DNA of 64,000 nt from Cytobacillus oceanisediminis (GCF_007830235.1 NZ_VLKI01000002.1:339962-403961); one strand, 5' to 3'; numbered from the stretch's first letter, positions 19,696 to 34,616 are shown. Notes: generated from the letters alone by a model not told the origin. Program-made: numbers and translations.

Positions 19696-19793
19696 GAAAG
19701 GAATAAAGAAAAGCGTTAGCCAGCTTTTACATAAAGCGATTCCGTGCAAAAGCAGTTAACGGAATGATTCGGATTAAATAGAGGTGAATAGTG

Positions 19794-20252
19794 TTGCAGC
19801 GAGTCACGAACTGTGTGTTATTAAAAGATGATCAAGTATTGCTTTTGCAAAAGCCCAGACGAGGCTGGTGGGTGGCGCCGGGCGGAAAAATGGAGCCGGG
19901 CGAATCAGTAAGGGACTCGTGCATCCGTGAGTTCAGGGAAGAGACAGGCATCTATCTGCGCAATCCCAATATTAAAGGGATTTTTACTTTTATCATGAAG
20001 GATGGCGATAAGGTCGTACAGGAATGGATGATGTTTACGTTCCTGGCTACAGCCTCCGATGGTTTAAATGTGGATGAGTCTGAGGAAGGCAAGCTTCGCT
20101 GGCATCCGTTTTCGGAGATAAAGAATTTGCCGATGGCTGCCGGTGATTCTCATATATTGGAATATATGATTCACGGCCAGGGCATGATTTATGGAACGTT
20201 TACCTATACGCCAGACTTTGAATTGATCAGTTACAGGCTGGATCCTAGCTGA
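19794..20252 (+). CDS. yvcI: NUDIX hydrolase YvcI
   Basis: A 152-residue NUDIX protein. The NUDIX box runs from residue 30 to 52 (GGKMEPGES...REFREETGI) with the metal-binding REFREE. The start is [10 protein letters not shown] from TTG 19794, 7 nt after GAGGTG; GTG 19791 is too close to that site. The substrate is unknown; 8-oxo-dGTP-like or nucleotide diphosphate hydrolysis are family options. It is the first gene of the conserved yvcI-rapZ-yvcK-whiA-crh operon. Confidence 0.88.
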   Translation: MQRVTNCVLLKDDQVLLLQKPRRGWWVAPGGKMEPGESVRDSCIREFREETGIYLRNPNIKGIFTFIMKDGDKVVQEWMMFTFLATASDGLNVDESEEGKLRWHPFSEIKNLPMAAGDSHILEYMIHGQGMIYGTFTYTPDFELISYRLDPS

Positions 20253-20278
20253 ATTTTGTCATAACAGGGGGAAATAGA

Positions 20279-21172
20279 ATGAGTACGGGTGCTGTGAATG
20301 ATACTCAAATGGTCATTATTACGGGAATGTCAGGGGCCGGAAAGACGGTAGCCATTCAAAGTTTCGAAGATCTGGGCTTCTTCTGTGTCGATAATTTGCC
20401 GCCGACACTGCTGCCGAAGTTTCTTGAACTGATGAAGGAATCAGGGAATAAGATGAATAAGGTAGCCTTGGTGATGGATTTGCGGGGGCGCGAATTTTTC
20501 GATCATTTGTTTAAGGCTTTGGATGAGTTATCGGAGACCTCATGGGTTACTCCGCAAATTCTTTTCCTGGACGCGGATGATTCGACATTGGTAAGAAGAT
20601 ATAAAGAAACAAGACGATCACATCCCCTTGCTCCATCCGGTTTGCCCCTTGAAGGCATTAAGCTTGAGCGGGAGCTGCTGGAGGAATTAAAAGGAAGGGC
20701 CCAGCTTATTTATAACACTTCCCAAATGAAGCCGAGAGAATTGCGTGAAAAAATTCTTACGGAATTTTCATTAAATAGAAAGACGATCTTTACTGTCAAT
20801 GTGATGTCATTTGGCTTTAAGCATGGAATACCGATTGACGCTGATCTTGTATTTGATGTGCGTTTCCTGCCGAATCCTCATTATATCGAACATATGAGGC
20901 CAAAAACCGGTTTGGACGAAGAGGTTTCCAGCTATGTGCTGAAATGGACGGAAACAAGTAAATTCCTCGAGAAGGTTACAGAGCTGCTGAGCTTCATGCT
21001 CCCTCATTATAAAAGGGAAGGAAAGGCCCAGCTTGTTGTGGCGATTGGCTGTACCGGGGGCCAGCACCGTTCGGTCGCACTGGCAGAATACATTGCCAAT
21101 CATTTTAAGAAGGACTACCATACGGCAATCACTCATCGTGACATCGAGAGGAGAAAGGAAAACGCCAAATGA
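20279..21172 (+). CDS. rapZ: RapZ/YvcJ nucleotide-binding protein
   Basis: A 297-residue P-loop protein. Walker A GMSGAGKT is at residues 16-23, followed by [14 protein letters not shown]. The C-terminal domain has the RapZ-type [10 protein letters not shown] and [15 protein letters not shown]. In E. coli RapZ is an RNase adaptor for GlmZ; in B. subtilis YvcJ hydrolyses nucleotides and affects competence. It overlaps yvcK by ATGA. Confidence 0.93.
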   Translation: MSTGAVNDTQMVIITGMSGAGKTVAIQSFEDLGFFCVDNLPPTLLPKFLELMKESGNKMNKVALVMDLRGREFFDHLFKALDELSETSWVTPQILFLDADDSTLVRRYKETRRSHPLAPSGLPLEGIKLERELLEELKGRAQLIYNTSQMKPRELREKILTEFSLNRKTIFTVNVMSFGFKHGIPIDADLVFDVRFLPNPHYIEHMRPKTGLDEEVSSYVLKWTETSKFLEKVTELLSFMLPHYKREGKAQLVVAIGCTGGQHRSVALAEYIANHFKKDYHTAITHRDIERRKENAK

Positions 21173-22146
21173 ACAGACAGCCAAGAATTGTCATCATCGG
21201 GGGCGGAACAGGATTGCCCGTTCTATTGAGAGGATTGAAAAAGCATCCTGTTGATATTACTGCGATAGTAACAGTAGCCGATGATGGCGGCAGCTCAGGA
21301 AGATTAAGAAATGACCTTCATATCCCGCCGCCGGGGGATATCCGGAATGTGCTGGCAGCTCTTTCGGATGTGGAGCCGCTGATCGAGGAAATGTTTCAGC
21401 ATCGCTTTGCAACGTCCAATGAGTTATCAGGCCATTCGCTCGGTAACCTGATCCTTGCAGCGATGACTTCGATTACTGGGAACTTTGTCCATGCCATTCA
21501 GGAAATGAGCAAGGTTTTAAATGTGCGGGGAAAGGTTCTGCCGGCTGCCAATCAAAGTGTTGTGCTGCATGCAGAAATGGAAGATCGGACAATCGTTTCA
21601 GGTGAATCGAAAATCCCGTACTCCGGGAAAAAAATTAAACGGGTGTTTTTAACGCCGAAAAATATTAGAGCCTTGCCTGAAACACTGCAGGCGATCAGAC
21701 AGGCTGATATGATTATTATCGGGCCTGGCAGCTTATACACAAGCATTCTTCCAAACCTGCTTGTGCCTAAGCTCGGCAGCGAGGTTTGCCATTCGAAAGC
21801 GAAAAAGGTATATATTTGTAATTTAATGACACAAGCAGGGGAAACTCTTGACTATACAGCCAGTGACCATGTTAAAGCATTATATGACCATATGAGCTGC
21901 GCTTTTATCAATACGATTCTCGTGAATAATGAGGAGATTCCTCCGCATATTCAGGAACGGTACAGCGAAGAAATGTCTAAACCTGTTGTTTATGACACGG
22001 CTGCGCTTACTGAATTGGGCCTTGAAATTATGCACGGCGAGATTGTCAGCCATGAAAATGGAATCATCAGGCATGATACAAAAGAAGTTGCCCAAATGCT
22101 TTATAATTTGCTTTTAGATGAAACCAATAAGCGCTTTAACGCGTAA
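21169..22146 (+). CDS. yvcK: YvcK (gluconeogenesis factor, CofD-like/UPF0052)
   Basis: A 325-residue CofD-like Rossmann protein with the N-terminal [13 protein letters not shown] (residues 11-23), [10 protein letters not shown] near 41, and the [15 protein letters not shown] segment near 183. B. subtilis YvcK is needed for growth on gluconeogenic carbon sources and for cell shape, and binds UDP-sugars. ATGA overlap with rapZ shows coupling. A 114-nt gap with no evident structure separates it from whiA. Confidence 0.93.
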   Translation: MNRQPRIVIIGGGTGLPVLLRGLKKHPVDITAIVTVADDGGSSGRLRNDLHIPPPGDIRNVLAALSDVEPLIEEMFQHRFATSNELSGHSLGNLILAAMTSITGNFVHAIQEMSKVLNVRGKVLPAANQSVVLHAEMEDRTIVSGESKIPYSGKKIKRVFLTPKNIRALPETLQAIRQADMIIIGPGSLYTSILPNLLVPKLGSEVCHSKAKKVYICNLMTQAGETLDYTASDHVKALYDHMSCAFINTILVNNEEIPPHIQERYSEEMSKPVVYDTAALTELGLEIMHGEIVSHENGIIRHDTKEVAQMLYNLLLDETNKRFNA

Positions 22147-22260
22147 TATATATGTGTGCAAGGGCTAATGCAGGTGATATATAAACTGTGCATACGTTTG
22201 CCCAGGATAGAATACTATTTCTAAAGAACATTTTTATCTTTGCAGATAGGGGGTGAAGGG

Positions 22261-23211
22261 ATGTCTTTCGCTTCGGAAACGAAAAAGGAATTGACGAACC
22301 TGGAAATAAAAGATTGCTGTGGAAAAGCGGAATTATCCGCGCTCATCAGGATGAATGGATCACTCTCTTTTTCCAATAGGAAATTGATCGTGGATATTCA
22401 GACGGAAAATGCGGCAATTGCAAGAAGGATTTATACATTAATTAAAAAGAACTATCAAGTTCAGGTTGAGCTGCTTGTCCGCAAGAAAATGAGATTGAAA
22501 AAGAACAATGTTTATATTGTCAGATTGAATGAAGAGGCAAGCATGATTCTTGATGACCTGAAAATTTTAAGCGAGGGATTCGTTTTTACACACGATATTT
22601 CCAATGAGCTTATTAAAAAGAAATGTTGTAAGCGTTCTTATCTGCGCGGCGCATTCCTTGCCGGGGGATCTGTTAACAATCCAGAGACCTCATCCTATCA
22701 TCTTGAAATTGCTTCGCTTTATAAGGAGCATAATGATGCTCTCTGCGAATTAATGAATACGTTCGGGCTGAACAGCAAAACGCTCGAACGGAAAAAAGGA
22801 TTTATCACGTATCTGAAGGAAGCTGAAAAAATAACCGAATTCCTGAACATTATCGGTGCTCACTCTGCACTGCTTCGCTTTGAGGATATCCGGATTGTCC
22901 GGGATATGCGTAATTCGGTTAACCGTCTAGTAAATTGTGAAACAGCGAACTTAAACAAAACCATCGGTGCAGCGCTCCGCCAGGTTGAAAACATCCGGTT
23001 CATCGACCAAACAGTCGGGCTGCAGATTCTGCCTGACAAGCTAAGGGAGATCGCCGAATTGAGGGTGGCTTATCAGGATGTCACATTGAAAGAGCTTGGG
23101 GAAATGGTCTCAGGCGGAAATATTAGCAAATCGGGCATCAATCACCGATTAAGAAAAATAGATGAAATAGCTGATAAACTCCGAGCAGGAGAAACCATTT
23201 CACATCATTAA
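22261..23211 (+). CDS. whiA: WhiA sporulation/cell-division regulator
   Basis: A 316-residue protein with a degenerate LAGLIDADG-like N-terminal part ([23 protein letters not shown] near residue 130) and a C-terminal WhiA helix-turn-helix ([20 protein letters not shown]). In Bacillus WhiA influences FtsZ ring assembly and chromosome segregation. ATG 22261 follows GGGGGTGAAGG; an upstream ATG at 22240 lacks a site. The operon continues to crh 27 nt later. Confidence 0.94.
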   Translation: MSFASETKKELTNLEIKDCCGKAELSALIRMNGSLSFSNRKLIVDIQTENAAIARRIYTLIKKNYQVQVELLVRKKMRLKKNNVYIVRLNEEASMILDDLKILSEGFVFTHDISNELIKKKCCKRSYLRGAFLAGGSVNNPETSSYHLEIASLYKEHNDALCELMNTFGLNSKTLERKKGFITYLKEAEKITEFLNIIGAHSALLRFEDIRIVRDMRNSVNRLVNCETANLNKTIGAALRQVENIRFIDQTVGLQILPDKLREIAELRVAYQDVTLKELGEMVSGGNISKSGINHRLRKIDEIADKLRAGETISHH

Positions 23212-23238
23212 CAAGGAGTCAGCAGGGAGGAGATAAAC

Positions 23239-23496
23239 ATGGCGGAAAAACAGGTTGAAGTTAAGCTTAAAACAGGATTGCAGGCACGTCCGGCAGCATT
23301 ATTCGTTCAGGAGGCAAATCGGTTCTCATCCGATATCTTCCTTGAAAAGGACGGCAAAAAGGTAAATGCGAAAAGCATCATGGGACTTATGAGCCTCGCT
23401 GTCAGCTCCGGGTCTGTGGTTACCTTAAGAGCAGAAGGAAATGACGAAGCCGAAGCGATCGAAGAGCTGGCAAAATACATTCAGAAGGAAAACTAA
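23239..23496 (+). CDS. crh: HPr-like catabolite repression protein Crh
   Basis: An 85-residue HPr-fold protein. Gln15 (GLQARPAA) replaces the catalytic histidine of HPr, so it cannot carry PTS phosphate, while the regulatory Ser46 (AKSIMGLMSL) is kept for HPrK. Phosphorylated Crh is a co-effector of CcpA and also binds YvcK-pathway and other partners. It is the last gene of the yvcI-whiA operon. Confidence 0.96.
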   Translation: MAEKQVEVKLKTGLQARPAALFVQEANRFSSDIFLEKDGKKVNAKSIMGLMSLAVSSGSVVTLRAEGNDEAEAIEELAKYIQKEN

Positions 23497-23532
23497 AACA
23501 ACTCGCATCGGGAAGATGCGAGTTGTTTTTTT
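23497..23532. terminator. Bidirectional terminator between crh and clpP
   Basis: AACAACTCGCATC and GATGCGAGTTGTT form a perfect stem with a 5-nt loop and T7; the A-rich left arm also serves the convergent clpP gene. Confidence 0.88.
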
Positions 23533-23535
23533 ATC

Positions 23536-24141
23536 TTACTTATCTTTTTTATCTTCTAAAGAGTTGCGGGTAATAATCTGGTCAACCAGGCCGTATTCCA
23601 GCGCTCTTTCAGCTGTCATGAAGTTGTCGCGGTCAGTGTCTCTTGCGATGACTTCAAGCGGCTGTCCTGTACGCTCTGAAAGAATGGTGTTCAGCTTTTC
23701 GCGAAGAAAAAGAATGCGTTTTGCAGCGATTTCGATTTCTGTCGCCTGTCCCTGCGCACCGCCAAGTGGCTGGTGAATCATGACTTCACTGTTCGGAAGG
23801 GCGAAACGCTTGCCTTTTTCACCTGCTGCAAGCAAGAAAGCACCCATAGATGCAGCCATACCGATACAGATTGTCTGTACCTTTGGCTTGATGAATTGCA
23901 TAGTATCATAAATAGCCATACCAGCTGTGATGCTTCCGCCAGGGCTATTAATGTAAATGGAAATGTCTTTCTCTGGGTTTTCAGCTTCAAGGAATAACAA
24001 CTGGGCTACAATGGAGTTCGCCACATTGTCATCGATCGCGCTTCCCAGCATAATAATGCGGTCTTTTAAAAGGCGGGAGTAAATATCATAAGCGCGCTCC
24101 CCGCGGTTTGTTTGTTCAATAACTGTAGGGATTAAGTTCAT
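23536..24141 (-). CDS. clpP: ATP-dependent Clp protease proteolytic subunit
   Basis: A 201-residue serine protease forming the tetradecameric chamber used with ClpC/ClpX/ClpE. The catalytic triad Ser98 (GMAASMGA), His123 (MIHQPLGG) and Asp172 (DTDRDNFM) is intact, and the YINSPGGS oxyanion strand is at 63-70. It is convergent with crh. Upstream lies a CtsR-controlled promoter. Confidence 0.98.
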   Translation of the reverse strand: MNLIPTVIEQTNRGERAYDIYSRLLKDRIIMLGSAIDDNVANSIVAQLLFLEAENPEKDISIYINSPGGSITAGMAIYDTMQFIKPKVQTICIGMAASMGAFLLAAGEKGKRFALPNSEVMIHQPLGGAQGQATEIEIAAKRILFLREKLNTILSERTGQPLEVIARDTDRDNFMTAERALEYGLVDQIITRNSLEDKKDK

Positions 24142-24238
24142 TTTCCAATTCCTCCTTTAAAATAAGGGTTCAACATACAATGTGAACAAGCATGTTCTTC
24201 CAAGTGAAGAAAAATTTAATACTTCTGTATGTACTACC

Positions 24239-24268
24239 ATGATACACTGATGGTCAATTAAGGTCAAA
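24239..24268 (-). promoter_or_regulatory. clpP promoter with overlapping CtsR operator
   Basis: On the minus strand TTGACC (24267-24262) and TATCAT (24244-24239) are 17 nt apart. The plus strand of the same stretch holds the CtsR heptad repeat GGTCAAT-TAA-GGTCAAA (24252-24268). CtsR bound here would cover the -35 and spacer, giving heat-shock control. The clpP leader is about 90 nt. Confidence 0.85.
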
Positions 24269-24349
24269 CAAATCGCATAGGAAGCCGGGCTAATTCGTTC
24301 GACATCATTTTCTTTGAAAGATCAGAAAGTTAAATTACTGAACTCCGAG

Positions 24350-24536
24350 AACTGTCCAGCTCCAGCGCCTACCCCCTCGAGGTCACAAGCCGCTCCGCCC
24401 AGAAAGGTAAAGAACACCTTCCCGGGAGGATCGTCTTATGCTTGAGGCCCACAGGATGTGGGTCATGCAGACGTTGCCACAGGACGTGGCACTCTTAGTC
24501 TGCGTACCTTCGTGACCAAGGCACTAGCGCTTTTCT
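24350..24536. repeat. CTAGCTCCAGCGCC element, type II copy 3
   Basis: Begins GAACTGTCCAGCTCCAGCGC, holds CCCCTCGAGGTCACAAGCC, a Bacillaceae-1-like core, and ends GCACTAGCGCTTTTCTT. It fills most of the gap between clpP and tRNA-Arg. The remainder of 24142-24600 is the clpP promoter and AT-rich DNA. Confidence 0.75.
24440..24510 (-). ncRNA. Bacillaceae-1 RNA motif inside repeat copy 3
   Basis: Minus strand hairpins GCCACGTCCTGTGGC (loop GUCCU) and CCCACATCCTGTGGG (loop AUCCU) carry the RUCCU terminal loops diagnostic of Bacillaceae-1. The first is enclosed by a GCAGAC/GTCTGC stem. Function is unknown. Confidence 0.7.
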
Positions 24537-24594
24537 TATTGTCCTATCCCATTCCATGATACCCATTGTTCCAATTTTTAAACAAAAAGTATGC

Positions 24595-24623
24595 TTGCAA
24601 AGTTAAGGAACATATCATATAAT
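24595..24623 (+). promoter_or_regulatory. Promoter of tRNA-Arg
   Basis: TTGCAA (24595-24600) and a consensus TATAAT (24618-24623) are 17 nt apart, 50 nt before the tRNA. Confidence 0.75.
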
Positions 24624-24672
24624 TAGTTATCGTAACGGCTGAGCGCTTAGTCAGCCCGCTATTAAAATATCT

Positions 24673-24744
24673 GCCCTCGTGGTGCAACGGATAGCACGTA
24701 AGATTCCGGTTCTTGAGATGTGGGTTCGATTCCTGCCGAGGGCG
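24673..24744 (+). tRNA. tRNA-Arg (anticodon CCG)
   Basis: A 72-nt cloverleaf. The acceptor stem GCCCTCG/CGAGGGC is perfect and the discriminator is G. The anticodon arm is AAGA-TTCCGGT-TCTT with anticodon CCG, decoding CGG. The T loop contains GTTCGATTC. CCA is not encoded and would be added after transcription. Confidence 0.93.
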
Positions 24745-24752
24745 CTGCCAAA

Positions 24753-24786
24753 ACTCCTTGTCTGATATGGACAGGGGGTTTTTATT
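24753..24786 (+). terminator. tRNA-Arg terminator
   Basis: AAACTCCTTGTC pairs with GGACAGGGGGTTT, then T5, directly after the tRNA. Confidence 0.75.
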
Positions 24787-24859
24787 TTAGGGAAAATGTC
24801 GTTACCTGAAAACTGACTCTATCAGTATATAAATTGGAACCATCCCACTCGACAAAAAT

Positions 24860-25022
24860 CGGATCCAACTGAATTTGAAAAAATTCCTATCCGCACATAA
24901 AAATCTTATCCGCATATTTATCCCTGTTTTCACCCAAAAGATTGGATAACTATCAGCCAACGCTGCAAATTAGCCATCTTCAATAAAGAAATTAAAAAAA
25001 TCGCTAAAAATCTGCATTTTAT
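24860..25022. other. Gap before rpoN with scattered TATCCG words
   Basis: CTATCCGCAC, TTATCCGCAT, TTATCCCTG and TTATCCGAAA occur near 24888, 24906, 24918 and 25018 without a fixed period. This may be a decayed version of the phased arrays. No ORF or clear promoter is seen in 24787-25182. Confidence 0.3.
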
Positions 25023-25182
25023 CCGAAAAAAAGAATATTTTTCCCTCCGGCATGCATATGGTGAAGTATTCAGAATGATTGAGCGGAGCATGTGCCAGCA
25101 CGTTTTTTTTGCCTTGGTGGAAAGATATTTCCATACAACATTTACCGCGAATATTGTAAAATGGGGACAGGGGGAATGTACG

Positions 25183-26514
25183 ATGAATTTGAAAGCTGGG
25201 TTATGGCAGCAGCAGACAATGAAATTAGCAATGACACAGGAGCTAACGCAGGCGATTGCCCTTTTGCAATACAGCACGCAGGAGCTCTCATCTTTCCTCG
25301 AAAATAAAGCACTTGAAAATCCCCTTTTAAAAGTAGAATCAGGTCACGTCCAATCGATGGATCCCCGTTATGACCGTGTGAAACCGACGAGAAAAAAGGT
25401 TGAAAAAGATAAAATAAACTGGATTGAGCAAATTGGCTGCGGAAAAACGATGCTGCTGGATGAGCACTTAAAGTCACAGCTGCACTTCAAGCTAACCGCT
25501 GCCGAAAAAAAGGTAATCGAACGCCTTATTGAAAGCCTTGATGAAAACGGTTACTTCCGGGCGGAGCTTAACGCCGTTGCTTCATCGTTCAGAATATCGG
25601 CAGAGGAAGCCGAACGTATGCTGGAAATGGTACAGGAACTGGATCCTGCCGGTGTAGGGGCCAGAAACCTGCAGGAATGTCTTTCGTTACAGCTAAAAAG
25701 AATGCCAGAAAGAAACGAGCTGGCAGAAGCTATTATGGATGAATATTTCACCCTTTTTGCGGAAAAGAAGTGGAAGGAGATCGCGAAGCAGCTGGGCGTG
25801 GAGCTGAAGGAAATCCAGGAGGTTTTCGATCTAGTCCAGACCATGAACCCAAGGCCGGCATCATCCTTTCAAAATGAAAAGTCCGCATATATTACGCCAG
25901 ACGTAATAATAAAATGGGATGGTGAATCTTTTTCAGTCAGCGTTTTTGACGAAGCCCTTCCGAAGATCAGTTTTAATAACGATTATTACAAACGTTTTTC
26001 TGCTGCTGGAGATCGAAATGTAAGCCGCTTCCTCCAGGAGAAGCAGCAGGATTATCATTGGATCGTGAGGAGCATAGAACAAAGAAAAGAGACGCTCACC
26101 AATGTTACCCTGAAAATCGTTGAAAAACAGCAGGACTTTTTTATAAAGGGGCCGGCATATTTGAAACCGATGACGATGAAGGAGATTTCGGATGAGCTTG
26201 ATATCCATGAATCGACCGTAAGCCGTGCAGTCCGGGAAAAATATGCGCAAACAGCATACGGAACGTATGAGCTCAGATCGTTCTTCTCAAGCACGATTAA
26301 AACGACTTCCGATGAAAATACATCATCACAGCAAGTGAAGACGATTATTAGTAAAATGATTGAAGGGGAAAATAAGCAAAAGCCTTTATCCGATCAGGAA
26401 CTGGTAAAGCTTCTGAAAGAAAAGGAAGGAATGGTTGTCAGCAGAAGGACGATCGCGAAATATCGTGACCAGCTCGGCATCCCATCTTCATCAAAACGGA
26501 AAAGGTATGATTGA
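25183..26514 (+). CDS. rpoN: RNA polymerase sigma-54 factor (SigL)
   Basis: A 443-residue sigma-54. Region I is glutamine/leucine rich (LWQQQTMKLAMTQELTQAIA), a core-binding domain follows, then an HTH (MTMKEISDELDIHESTVSRAV near residue 330) and the C-terminal RpoN box SRRTIAKYRDQLGIPSS that contacts the -24 element. I start at ATG 25183 after GGGGG; the frame is open upstream to 25075 but that extension has no homologous character. B. subtilis SigL controls levanase, arginine and isoleucine/valine catabolic operons. The next gene starts 17 nt later. Confidence 0.94.
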   Translation: MNLKAGLWQQQTMKLAMTQELTQAIALLQYSTQELSSFLENKALENPLLKVESGHVQSMDPRYDRVKPTRKKVEKDKINWIEQIGCGKTMLLDEHLKSQLHFKLTAAEKKVIERLIESLDENGYFRAELNAVASSFRISAEEAERMLEMVQELDPAGVGARNLQECLSLQLKRMPERNELAEAIMDEYFTLFAEKKWKEIAKQLGVELKEIQEVFDLVQTMNPRPASSFQNEKSAYITPDVIIKWDGESFSVSVFDEALPKISFNNDYYKRFSAAGDRNVSRFLQEKQQDYHWIVRSIEQRKETLTNVTLKIVEKQQDFFIKGPAYLKPMTMKEISDELDIHESTVSRAVREKYAQTAYGTYELRSFFSSTIKTTSDENTSSQQVKTIISKMIEGENKQKPLSDQELVKLLKEKEGMVVSRRTIAKYRDQLGIPSSSKRKRYD

Positions 26515-26531
26515 TAAAGGAGATTATCACT

Positions 26532-26780
26532 TTGAACCAGCCAGAGATCGTGCTATATACGCGAAGCAGATGCCCGCTATGCGATAAAGCAAAGGATGTA
26601 CTAGTAGAATTAAAGAAAGAACACCATTTTACTTTAATTGAACGGGATATTGATGAGAGCGATGAACTGACAGAAAAATACGGCTTGATGATTCCAGTCG
26701 TTGAAATGAATGGGGAAGAAGTGCAATTTGGGCATATTGACACAATTACCATAAGTGAAGCGCTTACAGAAAAAAACTGA
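26532..26780 (+). CDS. Glutaredoxin-family thiol protein
   Basis: An 82-residue thioredoxin-fold protein. The redox motif CPLC is at residues 14-17 (TRSRCPLCDKAKDVL), and the cis-proline lies in MIPVVEMNG. The start is TTG 26532, 8-9 nt after AAAGGAGA. It lies between rpoN and cggR and is followed by a terminator. The partner protein is unknown; general disulfide exchange is inferred from the motif. Confidence 0.8.
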   Translation: MNQPEIVLYTRSRCPLCDKAKDVLVELKKEHHFTLIERDIDESDELTEKYGLMIPVVEMNGEEVQFGHIDTITISEALTEKN

Positions 26781-26801
26781 GTTTTATCAGTTGAATTCAC
26801 C

Positions 26802-26848
26802 AATCACTCCTGCTATTATTGATTTTGAAGCAAGGGTGATTTTTTTTA
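26802..26848 (+). terminator. Terminator before the cggR promoter
   Basis: AATCACTCCTGC pairs with GCAAGGGTGATT (two weak positions) across a 15-nt loop, followed by T6-8. Confidence 0.65.
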
Positions 26849-26855
26849 CGGTAAG

Positions 26856-26891
26856 TGGGACATAATATGTCTATGCGGGACGAAAAATGAC
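26856..26891 (+). promoter_or_regulatory. CggR operator
   Basis: TGGGAC-N6-TGTC-N4-CGGGAC-N6-TGAC matches the known CggR tandem operator CGGGAC-N6-TGTC-N4-CGGGAC-N6-TGTC at all but two positions. It ends 24 nt before cggR, as in B. subtilis, where fructose-1,6-bisphosphate relieves repression. Confidence 0.92.
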
Positions 26892-26915
26892 CACGTATGA
26901 TGAAGGAGCCATCCG

Positions 26916-28992
<2,077 letters not shown>

Positions 28993-29074
28993 TTTATAAA
29001 ATTTCTTTACCAAAAAGATTCCTTTTGCGAAGAGTTCACAAGATAAATTTTTCTTTCAATAAAATGCTCATCTT

Positions 29075-29104
29075 GTTGGATATTAAAATCGCGAACGTCT
29101 ATAA
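29075..29104 (+). promoter_or_regulatory. Candidate promoter between gapA and pgk
   Basis: TTGGAT (29075-29080) and TATAAT (29099-29104) are 18 nt apart. The start point would be about 29111, just before the gapA terminator hairpin. Confidence 0.45.
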
Positions 29105-29115
29105 TGGATATGGGT

Positions 29116-29156
29116 AAAAGGGGAGCAGGGAAACATTCCCTCTCCCTTTTGTTTTA
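29116..29156 (+). terminator. gapA terminator
   Basis: AAAAGGGGAG-C-AGGGAA pairs with TTCCCTCTCCCTTTT, then a short T run. It limits readthrough from cggR-gapA into pgk. Confidence 0.8.
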
Positions 29157-29190
29157 AAGCAAAAAGTAAAAAAAATTGACTAGGATGGTG

Positions 29191-29492
29191 TCAAGCTCCA
29201 GCGCCTAGGGGCTCGAGTCATAAGCTTGGCTAGTTGCGGCTCCTAGGGACTCGAGAGCATAAGCCGATTTCCTCCAGAAGGATAAAGCACCTTCCTGCGG
29301 AAATCGTCTTATGCTTGTCGTCCCTAAACAGTCGCCTCACTTTTCGAGCAATCGCTTCTGAAGGCAAAGAACGCCTTCAGAAGCGCTCGTCTTATGCTTG
29401 AGGACCGCAGGGATGCGGTTCATGCAGACGTTGCCACAGACGTGGCGCTTTTAGTCTGCGTACCTCTTGGGCAAGGCGCTTCCGCTTTTCTA
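29191..29492. repeat. Composite CTAGCTCCAGCGCC element, type II copy 4
   Basis: Starts CAAGCTCCAGCGCCTAGGGG, has a second internal GGCTCCTAGGGACTCGAG start, two CGTCTTATGCTTG segments, a Bacillaceae-1-like core, and ends GGCGCTTCCGCTTTTCTA right before the pgk ribosome site. It looks like two or more elements nested in each other. Confidence 0.7.
29397..29466 (-). ncRNA. Bacillaceae-1-like RNA motif inside repeat copy 4
   Basis: Minus-strand hairpins equivalent to those at 24440: AACCGCATCCCTGCGGT and GCCACGTCTGTGGC (one loop base shorter), the second within a GCAGAC/GTCTGC stem. Loop changes suggest drift. Confidence 0.55.
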
Positions 29493-29511
29493 GTAAGGAG
29501 GTCCTTTTGCT

Positions 29512-30696
29512 ATGAACAAAAAAAGCGTAAAAGATGTGGAGTTAAAAGGTAAACGGGTTTTTTGCCGCGTTGATTTCAACGTACCGATGAAGGATGGCCA
29601 GGTAACAGACGAAACTCGTATCCGAGCTGCTATTCCAACGATTGAGTATTTGACTAAACAGGGCGCTAAAGTTATTTTAGCGAGCCATTTGGGACGTCCA
29701 AAAGGTTCAGTTGTTGAAGAGCTGCGTTTAACACCTGTGGCCAAGCGTTTGTCCGAGCTTCTTGGCAAAGATGTGAAAAAAGCGGATGAAGCTTACGGCG
29801 ATTCTGTAAAAGCGATGATTGAAACGCTGGGTGAAGGAGATGTCCTCCTTCTTGAAAACGTGCGTTTCTATCCTGGTGAAGAGAAAAATGATTCTGAACT
29901 AGCCAAGGCTTTTGCCGAATTGGCAGACGTTTATGTGAACGATGCATTCGGAGCTGCACATCGTGCCCATGCTTCCACTGAAGGAATTGCACACCATCTG
30001 CCTGCTGTATCAGGACTATTAATGGAAAAAGAGCTTGATGTACTTGGCAAAGCTCTTTCAAATCCGGAGCGTCCATTTACAGCCATTATCGGCGGTGCAA
30101 AGGTTAAAGATAAGATCGGCGTAATCGAAAACCTTCTTGAAAAGGTAGACAACCTGATCATTGGCGGCGGACTGGCTTATACATTTGTAAAAGCAAAAGG
30201 CCATGAAATCGGAAAATCACTATTGGAGGAAGATAAAATCGACTTAGCCAAAACATTTATGCAAAAAGCAGAAGAAAAAGGCGTGAACTTTTACATGCCT
30301 GTAGATGCGATTGTTGCAGACGATTTTTCTGAGGAAGCCAATATTAAGACAGTTGCAATTGAAGAGATTCCGGCTGATTGGGAAGCACTTGATATTGGAC
30401 CGAAAACAGCTGAAATTTACAGCGATGTTATCCAGAATTCCAAGCTGGTTATCTGGAACGGGCCAATGGGTGTATTCGAATTGAAGAAATTCGCGAACGG
30501 AACAAGAGCTGTGGCTGAGGCTTTAGCAGAAGCAAACGATACATATTCAGTCATCGGCGGCGGCGACTCTGCAGCAGCGGTTGAAAAATTCCACCTTGCT
30601 GACCGGATGAGCCATATCTCTACAGGCGGCGGCGCTTCTCTTGAGTTCATGGAAGGGAAAGCTCTTCCTGGTGTCGTAGCTTTAAACGATAAATAA
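29512..30696 (+). CDS. pgk: Phosphoglycerate kinase
   Basis: A 394-residue monomeric kinase transferring phosphate from 1,3-bisphosphoglycerate to ADP. The signature [14 protein letters not shown] is at 18-31, [10 protein letters not shown] near 56, and the nucleotide site [14 protein letters not shown] near 350. RBS AAGGAGG sits immediately after the end of a type II repeat. First gene of pgk-tpiA-gpmI-eno. Confidence 0.98.
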   Translation: MNKKSVKDVELKGKRVFCRVDFNVPMKDGQVTDETRIRAAIPTIEYLTKQGAKVILASHLGRPKGSVVEELRLTPVAKRLSELLGKDVKKADEAYGDSVKAMIETLGEGDVLLLENVRFYPGEEKNDSELAKAFAELADVYVNDAFGAAHRAHASTEGIAHHLPAVSGLLMEKELDVLGKALSNPERPFTAIIGGAKVKDKIGVIENLLEKVDNLIIGGGLAYTFVKAKGHEIGKSLLEEDKIDLAKTFMQKAEEKGVNFYMPVDAIVADDFSEEANIKTVAIEEIPADWEALDIGPKTAEIYSDVIQNSKLVIWNGPMGVFELKKFANGTRAVAEALAEANDTYSVIGGGDSAAAVEKFHLADRMSHISTGGGASLEFMEGKALPGVVALNDK

Positions 30697-30753
30697 TTTT
30701 TATTGCAGAGGGCGAAGATGATTGTCTTCAGCCCCGGTAATTCACAATAATAA

Positions 30754-33064
<2,311 letters not shown>

Positions 33065-33114
33065 TCGGTACCAGGTACCACCCGAATCTTGTCGAAAACC
33101 ATTTTTTTATATAA

Positions 33115-34425
<1,311 letters not shown>

Positions 34426-34437
34426 TCTTGCTTGGTG

Positions 34438-34470
34438 AGCAGCTGTCCCGGATGGGGCGGCTGCTTTTTT
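34438..34470 (+). terminator. eno terminator
   Basis: AGCAGCTGTCCC and GGGGCGGCTGCT pair around a 4-nt loop, followed by T6. Confidence 0.88.
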
Positions 34471-34511
34471 AACAGATAATATTGCTGGTGCGCAGCATCC
34501 AAAATTAATAG

Positions 34512-34616
34512 TTGGCCGGTAAATGGGCCAGTTTGGCCGGTATTTTACTGATTTTGGCCGGTAAATAGGAAGAATTGGCCGGTAAATGCTCATTTTCGGC
34601 CGGTAAAATTAAATTT
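34512..34616 (+). repeat. Phased short-word array B (five units, exact 21-nt period)
   Basis: TTGGCCGGTAAAT, TTGGCCGGTATTT, TTGGCCGGTAAAT, TTGGCCGGTAAAT and TCGGCCGGTAAAA start at 34512, 34533, 34554, 34575 and 34596, exactly 21 nt apart. It begins 41 nt after the eno terminator, and its last unit overlaps the 3' end of the minus-strand NERD gene (stop at 34590). Confidence 0.88.

Noticed and set aside
24860..25022. A sixth phased array before rpoN
   Set aside because: TATCCG-like words are present but spacings (about 19, 12 and 98 nt) do not fit the 20-21-nt period.
33066..33083. GGTACCAGGTACC palindrome between gpmI and eno as an operator
   Set aside because: Short GGTACC/GGTGCC doublets are common dispersed sequences in bacilli, and the position inside a co-transcribed operon argues against a promoter role.
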